Source: Deltaproteobacteria bacterium
GTDB taxonomy: Bacteria; Desulfobacterota; Desulfobacteria; Desulfobacterales; JAFDDL01
Direction of reading: 5' to 3'
DNA: 5,288 nucleotides
Assembly (NCBI GenBank): GCA_019310865.1
Contig: JAFDDL010000305.1
Coordinates: 1 to 5,288, forward strand
Part shown: one piece after another, positions 1 to 4,732 of the stretch
Position numbering within the stretch: the first letter of the stretch is position 1
Layout: every line of letters begins with the position of its first letter
Program-made: the position numbers and the translations under genes
The notes under the pieces: model-generated
The model's database searches: none
What the model saw: the letters and a program-made list of their open reading frames with translations, nothing else
Told to the model about the DNA's origin: nothing

Positions 1-837
1 ATGACAGAAGTTGCTTTCGAATTCTCTGAAATATGGAATGCGATGCCTGATGTATTTCGCAACTCATATCATAAATTTTCAGGGGGAATGTTCTATCAGG
101 AATCCGGTGGCGTCATACTTGAATTAATCAAAGTTGAGATTCCTACTCCACGTCCGATTCGCAAAGAAATCAGATATGGTGATATCGGCGTGAACAAAAT
201 TACCATTGCCGTTTCAGATATCACAGCATTTTACAAAGAATATCGGGATAAGGTGAATTTCTGTTCAGAACCCAAAACCTTAGAGCTTCCAGGATGGGGA
301 GAACATAATTTTGTGCACGGAAAAGATCCTGAAAGTAATTACGTCGAGTTCATTTCCAGCCCGAAACTGCCAACAATGCATGTGTTTGGCGGTGGCTGTT
401 GGGCTGGTTTGAGTGTTACCGATCTTAATAGATCGATGGAATTTTATCAATCTCTCGGATTTGATACTATCACGGTAAGCCCGCATGATCGTTTCACAGG
501 ATACATGAATGAAGCCTCTGGGTCAGAGGAAACAAAAGTTCGTTCTTGTCTCATGGCAAACAGCAATGGGTTGGGTCTGTTGGAGCTTTCTGAATTTCAA
601 CACCCAAGAGGCAGATCGATCCCTTTAAATTCGCGTTGGGGAGATTTTGGCTATCTTGAAATAAGCATTGAATGCGATGATATTCACGAAACTGCAGCCT
701 TTTGCAGAAACAAGAAAATGGAATTTCTCCACAAACCGGCCCTTGCTTTCGAGGAAAAAAATGTGGAGATGTGGTTCATGTATGTTTATGACCCTGACGG
801 CATTCCTGTAGAGATAATCGCTGCAATGCCCAAGTAA
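1..837 (+). CDS. VOC superfamily protein (tandem glyoxalase/dioxygenase fold), 5'-partial
   Basis: This protein belongs to the vicinal oxygen chelate superfamily (glyoxalase I, extradiol dioxygenase, methylmalonyl-CoA epimerase relatives); its substrate cannot be told. In the 278 visible residues, module ends are marked by acidic strands: GGVILELI (Glu41), NYVEFI (Glu116), LGLLELSEF and the terminal DPDGIPVEII (Glu271). New modules start at NKITIAVSD (about 65-73) and WAGLSVTDLNRSMEFYQSLGF (about 134-154). The first visible module begins midway: residues 1-46 look like the second half of a beta-alpha-beta-beta-beta unit with no preceding first strand and helix. The ATG at base 1 is therefore probably an internal Met, with perhaps 30-45 residues missing upstream. 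First-strand positions where metal-binding members carry His hold Asn/Lys, Ala and Leu, so classical metal binding is doubtful. The gene ends with TAA and converges on the minus-strand hydrolase. The fold is secure; the function is not. Confidence 0.85.
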   Translation: MTEVAFEFSEIWNAMPDVFRNSYHKFSGGMFYQESGGVILELIKVEIPTPRPIRKEIRYGDIGVNKITIAVSDITAFYKEYRDKVNFCSEPKTLELPGWGEHNFVHGKDPESNYVEFISSPKLPTMHVFGGGCWAGLSVTDLNRSMEFYQSLGFDTITVSPHDRFTGYMNEASGSEETKVRSCLMANSNGLGLLELSEFQHPRGRSIPLNSRWGDFGYLEISIECDDIHETAAFCRNKKMEFLHKPALAFEEKNVEMWFMYVYDPDGIPVEIIAAMPK

Positions 838-891
838 GCATTTAAAGGAAAATCTTTTATAAAATAGTATCATAAAATAAAGATCATATCG

Positions 892-1046
892 TTTATCTTG
901 AGTTCTACGGGCATGACCGCCGCCCCGGTAGTTCAGAGCTTCAAAGAAGAAAAATTATATTGGTCGAACTCCGGATGATTGACAACCCAGTTCCACAGGG
1001 CCGGTACAAGTAAGACCGTTGTAAATCCTTTGAAGACCGAAACGCG
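892..1046 (-). pseudogene. Remnant of AMP-binding acyl-CoA synthetase (internal fragment)
   Basis: Read on the minus strand from about 1046 down to 897, the sequence gives TTVLLVPALWNWVVNHPEF, then DQYNFSSLKL, a TGA stop (933-935), and TTGAAVMPVELK. This matches the well-known stretch of fatty-acyl/aryl-CoA synthetases of the ANL superfamily: the core strand 'TvlllVPalwn', the 'nhPefd.ydlSSL' turn and the 'GaA.mPvel' loop. There is no start codon, no AMP-binding P-loop, no YGxTE motif and no C-terminal domain. The fragment is about 50 codons of a protein that normally has 500-600. The in-frame TGA and the loss of both flanks make it a dead remnant. It lies directly after the stop of the M20 gene on the same strand, so it may mark an older gene order. 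The family call comes from recognising the motif by eye; a protein search of this interval would settle it. Confidence 0.75.
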
Positions 1047-1055
1047 ATTTATCTT
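892..1055. repeat. 8-bp direct repeat TTTATCTT bracketing the synthetase remnant
   Basis: TTTATCTT occurs at 892-899 and again at 1048-1055, 156 bp apart, at almost exactly the points where acyl-CoA synthetase similarity begins and ends. Because 156 is a multiple of three, both copies read Lys-Ile-Asn in the remnant's frame. Short direct repeats at the edges of a fragment fit slippage or illegitimate recombination, or a target duplication around an inserted scrap. Chance recurrence in AT-rich DNA is also possible. Confidence 0.45.
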
Positions 1056-1059
1056 AAAC

Positions 1060-2283
1060 TCAACCGGTGGTGTGGGTGGACATTACTTCAGCTTTCATTT
1101 CGGAAAATGTTTCCTTTGCCTTATTTAGCATCTGGGGCTGCAGCATCAAATCAACAGTCGTCATGGCCATAGCCTTAGCCCCGTCCAGCATTGCTTTATG
1201 ACCCACATCTGAAATGGCCGCTTCTGAGGATTCAGGCGTGTGAAAGATTGCATCGGCCGGCATAATGGCAATCCATGGATGAATCGCGGGTACGATCTGG
1301 CTTACGGATCCCATATCCGTAGCAGCCAATTCCGAACCCGGATAGGGTTGAGACGGGTTCCATTCCTTTCTAATCGATCCCATGTTGGCGTTGAAGCAAT
1401 CCGCCAACACTTTGTTCACATAAGTCGCTCTGTAGCGATTATTCCATTCGTGATGAAACACCATACGGGCACCTGTGGCTTCAGCGCCTGCTTTGAAACA
1501 GCCCTCTGTTTTGTTCACAATTTCCCGCAATTCCTTTTCACTTCGAGCTCCTAAAAGTATCTGGGCTTTTGTATGGTCAGGCACGTTAGCGATCCAATCC
1601 CCACCTTTTGTGATAATGATTGGGGTTATCGTTACCGGAAAAGTTAATTTAAATGCAGTATAACCAATAACCATGGCATCAAGCGCATTGATGCCTCTTT
1701 CAGGCTGTGAGGCATGCGCCGTTTTCCCAAAGTATTCAACCGTAATTAGATCGGTGATAACGAGCGTGTTATTGTATACATGGTCGGATACAAACGGGTG
1801 AATCATCATAGCCGCGTCGATATCGCCAAAGGCCCCTCGCTCCGCCATCAACTGCTTAGCGTTCCCTCCTTCCTCCGCTGGTGTCCCAAAGACCACAACG
1901 TTTCCGCCCAACTCTTCCATCACTTCGGCAAGAGCCACACCGGCACCAACTGCTGCCGTACCTATAAGGTTATGGCCACATCCATGTCCGACGTCCGGTA
2001 CAGCATCATACTCCGCCATTATGCCAATCCCGAAGGCGGAAGAAGAGCCTACGGAGGCTTTAAATGCAGTTTCAAGCCCGTAAACACCGCGCTCAACAGT
2101 GAATCCATTTTTTTCGAGATAGTCCGCCAGCTTTTTACTGCTTTTAAATTCCTGAAATTTAATTTCAGGATGACTGTGTATGTAATGGCTGATATCAATC
2201 AGCTCCGTTCGCCTATTATCGATGCCGGAAATTACTTTCTCCTTGAGTCGATCTAACTTTCTATCAATTGCGTCATTTTCCAT
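1060..2283 (-). CDS. M20 family metallopeptidase / amidohydrolase (aminoacylase-like)
   Basis: This is a zinc-dependent amidohydrolase of peptidase family M20, closest by eye to the M20D / ACY1L2 (PM20D2, AbgB-like) group, which cleaves N-acyl or aminobenzoyl amides and small dipeptides in the cytoplasm. With the start at 2283 it has 407 residues, normal for the family. Visible motifs are IHSHPEIKFQE (about 35-45), the metal/catalytic segment MAEYDAVPDVGHGCGHN (about 89-105), TPAEEGGNAK (about 134-143, catalytic and metal-binding Glu pair), IHP (161-163), the dimerisation-domain signature GKTAHASQPERGINALDA (186-203), and a C-terminal ATDMGSVS...HP...FHTPE segment with the last metal-ligand His. 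No signal peptide is visible. The start at 2283 is preferred over the in-frame ATG at 2295 because GGAG lies 6 nt before it, whereas the upstream ATG has GAGG only 2 nt away. All key residues are present, so the enzyme should be active. The substrate is unknown. The gene is divergent from the LuxR-type regulator across a long intergenic region. Confidence 0.93.
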   Translation of the reverse strand: MENDAIDRKLDRLKEKVISGIDNRRTELIDISHYIHSHPEIKFQEFKSSKKLADYLEKNGFTVERGVYGLETAFKASVGSSSAFGIGIMAEYDAVPDVGHGCGHNLIGTAAVGAGVALAEVMEELGGNVVVFGTPAEEGGNAKQLMAERGAFGDIDAAMMIHPFVSDHVYNNTLVITDLITVEYFGKTAHASQPERGINALDAMVIGYTAFKLTFPVTITPIIITKGGDWIANVPDHTKAQILLGARSEKELREIVNKTEGCFKAGAEATGARMVFHHEWNNRYRATYVNKVLADCFNANMGSIRKEWNPSQPYPGSELAATDMGSVSQIVPAIHPWIAIMPADAIFHTPESSEAAISDVGHKAMLDGAKAMAMTTVDLMLQPQMLNKAKETFSEMKAEVMSTHTTG

Positions 2284-2289
2284 TAAACT

Positions 2290-2293
2290 CTCC
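2290..2293 (-). promoter_or_regulatory. Ribosome binding site GGAG for the M20 gene
   Basis: On the minus strand GGAG is followed by 6 nt (AGTTTA) and then the ATG at 2283. This is a standard Shine-Dalgarno distance and favours the shorter protein over the ATG at 2295, which itself overlaps this site. Confidence 0.6.
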
Positions 2294-2360
2294 ATTGCCT
2301 CATTGATGATTTTATTATATTTTCAGCAGATCTGTTTGACTTAATTTAGCATTTCTAAAT

Positions 2361-2389
2361 TGTATAATCAGAAATTCATGCAAATTCAA
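2361..2389 (-). promoter_or_regulatory. Candidate sigma-70 promoter for the M20 gene
   Basis: On the minus strand TTGAAT (2389-2384) and TATACA (2366-2361) are separated by exactly 17 nt, each matching 4 of 6 consensus bases. A shifted -10, TACAAT, matches 5 of 6 with a 19-nt spacer. The predicted leader is about 70 nt. The -35 lies inside the shared GTTTACTAA-N6-ATTTGCA motif, so a protein bound there would directly affect polymerase. The region is AT-rich, so chance matches are common. A perfect TATAAT nearer the gene (2319-2314) lacks a good -35. Confidence 0.35.
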
Positions 2390-2400
2390 AATTAGTAAAC
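2379..2400 (-). promoter_or_regulatory. Shared two-part motif, copy upstream of the M20 gene
   Basis: On the minus strand the sequence is GTTTACTAA, 6 nt (TTTTGA), then ATTTGCA. The same two blocks with the same 6-nt gap recur on the plus strand at 3139-3160 upstream of the LuxR-type gene. This copy ends about 95 bp before the hydrolase start and overlaps the candidate -35. Looser similarity (ATTTC, then ...ACA-ATT) continues for about 20 nt beyond the second block in both copies. Confidence 0.5.
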
Positions 2401-3138
2401 TGCAGTAGTGTCATTTCCTTTAATCTTCACATGTCGCAAATCACACATTAGAAGTTCCGCAAGTCATAACGCTCGGTTCCGGTTCACATTTTATTTCGGG
2501 AAGATATAAATATAATATCTCAAACGGCAAAAGGGATTTCAATAGCTGGAATTAGCCATTTTTCATATTTTAGGATTATTCGGAATTTGCGTAGTTGGCT
2601 GTATCTTTCTGTAATCAAAAAACATTATGGCCTTCGGGATTAATAAGTAAAATTTGTTTCCACTTAACCGTATAAAATCAGACTTTTCCAGGGTGATATC
2701 GACACCAGAAAGATTGGGCTATTTCAGGACCACTATTAAATCTCATATTGATCTTTGATTTCAATTCGCACTCCGATATCACCCCACCATGACACTTTTT
2801 TTAATCCGGCTTTCTTTCTCTGTTTCATCCGTTTTGCAAGCTGCATTTTTATCCCAGACGATCACCATACAAAAAGGTCAATAGAAAATCTCCAGAGTCA
2901 TGGAGACTCAGTTCACAGTTCTGACTGCTGAACATGCTTGTTCTAATTGTTGACAGGACGTATTGCCGGTTTTCAGGGTTTTGCAATTCACGGTAACAGG
3001 GGTGAATTTACATTCAAAGCCAAAACTGTCTGATAAGCGAAGCTCCTGCAGCTTTGGCTTGGGCATTCTGCCATATCCTATTGGAATTAAATCCAAAAGG
3101 GGCTTCTATGTCCACTGGCAATCGTATCTAAATTACCT
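2401..3138. other. Long AT-rich intergenic region without a recognisable gene
   Basis: I read this stretch in all frames and found no convincing coding sequence. Reading frames are short, and the longest (about 62 codons, 2908-3096 minus and 2963-3151 plus) overlap each other antisense, lack good ribosome binding sites and resemble no family I know. Scattered minus-strand phrases such as ISECELKSKIN and NPEGHNVF are broken by stops and frame changes. They could be worn-out coding or insertion-sequence DNA, but I cannot assign them. The stretch also contains an 11-bp inverted repeat (2691-2784), a 6-bp-stem hairpin (2889-2906), a CGGTTC tandem pair (2474-2485) and a small dyad AGATAT/ATATCT (2502-2520). 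Confidence 0.6.
2691..2784. repeat. 11-bp inverted repeat GGGTGATATCG / CGATATCACCC
   Basis: GGGTGATATCG at 2691-2701 is matched perfectly in inverted orientation by CGATATCACCC at 2774-2784, enclosing 72 bp. The 94-bp unit could be a miniature inverted-repeat element, the paired ends of a decayed insertion sequence, or a widely spaced operator pair. No flanking target duplication is evident and no transposase remains could be confirmed. Confidence 0.45.
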
Positions 3139-3160
3139 GTTTACTAAATAACTATTTGCA
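3139..3160 (+). promoter_or_regulatory. Shared two-part motif, copy upstream of the LuxR-type gene
   Basis: On the plus strand the sequence is GTTTACTAA, 6 nt (ATAACT), then ATTTGCA. All 16 defined bases equal those of the copy upstream of the hydrolase, and the gap is the same length but unrelated in sequence, as expected for a site read by a dimer or by two adjacent contacts. It lies about 300 bp before the regulator start. The alternative view is that the two copies are inverted repeats bounding an approximately 780-bp element. Confidence 0.5.
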
Positions 3161-3207
3161 ATTTCAGCTAAAACATATTATCATCTTTGATCAACTACAT
3201 AGATTTT

Positions 3208-3263
3208 AGGATAGCAGGAGTTATCCTTTGTCTGAAACAAAATATATGTGTTGGGATATATTT
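3208..3263. promoter_or_regulatory. Cluster of three dyads upstream of the regulator (candidate operators)
   Basis: Three perfect inverted repeats lie end to end: AGGATA-N8-TATCCT (3208-3227), TTTGT-N5-ACAAA (3227-3241) and AAATATAT-N8-ATATATTT (3240-3263). The first and third share an 8-nt centre and the middle one links them. They sit about 130-180 bp before the candidate -10 of the regulator gene, a distance that suits activator or autoregulatory binding more than simple promoter blocking. AT-rich composition inflates the chance of the third dyad. Confidence 0.4.
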
Positions 3264-3389
3264 GTGTGTTATTCCCTAAGGTTGTGTCAAACATAGTTAA
3301 AATTGATCGAAGTTATGGATATTGTTGGTTGTTTGATGATGGAGGTTGTACCCACAAATGCAGGGATGAAAAGAGGGGATTGTTGTTCT

Positions 3390-3395
3390 TATAAT
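3390..3395 (+). promoter_or_regulatory. Candidate -10 element TATAAT for the LuxR-type gene
   Basis: A consensus TATAAT lies here, but no good -35 is found at 16-18 nt (the 17-nt position reads TGAAAA), which suggests activator dependence if it is real. Transcription would start at about 3402, almost on the ATG at 3404, and would leave a leader of about 60 nt before the ATG at 3464. This agrees with the downstream start. Confidence 0.35.
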
Positions 3396-3447
3396 AGTAG
3401 GGAATGAAACATTTGCCGGCCAAGGCGGTAGACTTATCGGATTGCGC

Positions 3448-3454
3448 AAAGGAG
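3448..3454 (+). promoter_or_regulatory. Ribosome binding site AAAGGAG for the LuxR-type gene
   Basis: AAAGGAG is followed by 9 nt and the ATG at 3464, a strong Shine-Dalgarno arrangement. The longer alternative ATG at 3404 has its purine run (GGGA) practically touching it, which is too close to be used well. Confidence 0.6.
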
Positions 3455-3463
3455 TATAGGAAT

Positions 3464-4603
3464 ATGCATTCCACTATTTCTAAAGGACAGGATTTCGAAA
3501 CACTTTTTTTTGAAGCACAACGTGTTATTGATATCTGTAGCCTCGACGAATTCCGCAAAGAAGCTCTCAATTATTTAGGTCGTTCTTTGGATGCAAAAAG
3601 GGGATCATTTCTCATAATGGAAGGCCTCCATTCCAAGATTTATAAATACCGTGCGATCGGCCTGGGCATTGATGAAAAGTTCATCAATCTTTATAGAAGA
3701 TACTATCACTATATCGATCCGTTCCAAAACAAGAAAAAAACCCACAACTTAAACGTTTTTACCACAGAGGACGTTACTACATTTCAATCTTTGTTAAAAA
3801 CTGAATATTATAATGATTTTCTTAAACCGCAGTCTATCTATCATCAGCTTACTATTAAGTTACATGGAAACAAACAATTGTTAGGGGCTGTTTCACTTTG
3901 CCGACCAAAAGAGGAAAAAAAATTCTCAGAGCAGGAGAAGATCAAGGCGCAATATCTGGCTCCATTTATTTCAGTCTCCCTCATGAAGAATCTGGCAGTG
4001 AACAGGATGCATGTATATGATAATATAATTAATGCCACAGTTTCAGAGCACCCTAATCAGGGGATAATTGTCCTTGATGAAAATCTAACGACAGTCTATT
4101 ATAATGAAAAAGCAGTCAGTTTACTAGAGAATGCTGAAATTAATATCTGTGATCCTGGAAAACCGTTGGCGGCATTTCCTAATAAGCTACAAATGATGTG
4201 TAAATATTATATGGATTGTGATCCGTCCAATGACAAGGATAAATTTTCCAGCCCTATGTTCCGAATTGATGGCGGGGCCAAGTGCAAACTAACCGTTTGT
4301 ATTCGAAAATTCAATAATCTTCATCAGCAGTATCTTATGCTGTGCATTGAACCTGAAGAAAGTATCAGAACATTAAATCAAACTCTTTATGATATTGGCC
4401 TTACACCGCGTGAAGTGGAATTGTCCAACTTGCTGGTTAAGGGTCTGAAAAATGATGAGATCTCGGAAAAACTCTGCATCAGTAAATATACCGTTCAAAA
4501 CCATTTGAAATCCATTTTTAAAAAGATGAGAGTAAAAAATCGATCAAGCTTGATCTATCGATTTATTCAGCTGACATCTTCCGATAGCGTTTATAAAAAT
4601 TAA
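3464..4603 (+). CDS. LuxR-type transcriptional regulator, GAF-like / PAS-like / HTH
   Basis: This is a DNA-binding transcription factor of the LuxR/FixJ helix-turn-helix class. From the ATG at 3464 it has 379 residues (399 from the ATG at 3404). The C-terminal HTH is textbook, about residues 311-370: GLTPREVELSNLLVKGLKN, then DEISEKLCISKYTVQNHLKS and IFKKMRVKNRSSLIYRF, with the recognition helix around SKYTVQNHLKSIFKKM. Residues about 10-175 have the look of a GAF-like sensory fold (SLDEFRKEALNYL...RGSFLIMEG...LLGAVSLCRPKEEKKFSEQEK, ending in a long helix). Residues about 186-280 resemble a PAS-like unit (NQGIIVLDENLTTVYYNEKA). There is no receiver Asp pocket, kinase domain or membrane segment, so it is probably a one-component cytoplasmic sensor; the ligand is unknown. 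It is divergent from the M20 hydrolase gene, its most likely target. Base composition is markedly AT-rich (18 G+C of 60 at 4081-4140), unlike the E1 beta gene to the right, which hints at separate origin. Confidence 0.92.
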   Translation: MHSTISKGQDFETLFFEAQRVIDICSLDEFRKEALNYLGRSLDAKRGSFLIMEGLHSKIYKYRAIGLGIDEKFINLYRRYYHYIDPFQNKKKTHNLNVFTTEDVTTFQSLLKTEYYNDFLKPQSIYHQLTIKLHGNKQLLGAVSLCRPKEEKKFSEQEKIKAQYLAPFISVSLMKNLAVNRMHVYDNIINATVSEHPNQGIIVLDENLTTVYYNEKAVSLLENAEINICDPGKPLAAFPNKLQMMCKYYMDCDPSNDKDKFSSPMFRIDGGAKCKLTVCIRKFNNLHQQYLMLCIEPEESIRTLNQTLYDIGLTPREVELSNLLVKGLKNDEISEKLCISKYTVQNHLKSIFKKMRVKNRSSLIYRFIQLTSSDSVYKN

Positions 4604-4658
4604 TTTGATTGGACGCTTACCCCATTTCAACATGGTCCTCCGAAGACAGTTGACCGTT

Positions 4659-4700
4659 TCATAAACCTTTGACGATGGCCACCTTATCTTTTAGCCGCAT
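4659..4700 (-). pseudogene. Truncated 5' end of a short-chain dehydrogenase/reductase gene
   Basis: On the minus strand an ATG at 4700 opens MRLKDKVAIVKGL and then stops with TGA (4659-4661). The sequence MRLKDKVAIV(T)G is the standard opening of SDR oxidoreductases: the first beta strand leading into the TGxxxGIG NAD(P)-binding loop. Here Thr is replaced by Lys and the glycine loop is missing. GAGG lies 6 nt upstream, a proper ribosome binding site, and the start is only 32 nt after the E1 beta stop on the same strand, as in an operon. This looks like the intact beginning of a real gene whose remaining roughly 240 codons were lost, with the break at about 4660-4668. The recognisable run is short, so chance resemblance cannot be excluded, but start, RBS and operon spacing all agree. 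Confidence 0.62.
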
Positions 4701-4732
4701 GATGTACCTCGTTTAGATGCTTGCAATCTTTT

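Noticed and set aside
880..900. AAGAT...ATCTT as a terminator after the VOC gene
   Set aside because: The stem is only 5 bp, AT-only apart from one pair, and has no following T-run. It overlaps one arm of the direct repeat instead.
1240..2256. Plus-strand reading frames across the M20 gene
   Set aside because: They are antisense shadows of a complete, motif-rich minus-strand enzyme.
2336..2368. Plus-strand TTGACT and TATAAT resembling a promoter
   Set aside because: The spacer is 21 nt, too long for sigma-70, and no gene follows on the plus strand for about 1 kb.
2908..3151. Two overlapping antisense 62-codon reading frames (2908-3096 minus, 2963-3151 plus)
   Set aside because: They occupy the same DNA on opposite strands, show no recognisable motif and lack convincing ribosome binding sites.
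2567..3212. 10-bp direct repeat ATTTTAGGAT (2567-2576 and 3203-3212)
   Set aside because: It is an AT-rich word with no conserved flanks or consistent relation to genes, so chance is the simplest explanation.
3313..3570. Minus-strand 85-codon frame at the regulator's 5' end
   Set aside because: It overlaps the regulator start and its ribosome binding site and has no domain-like content.
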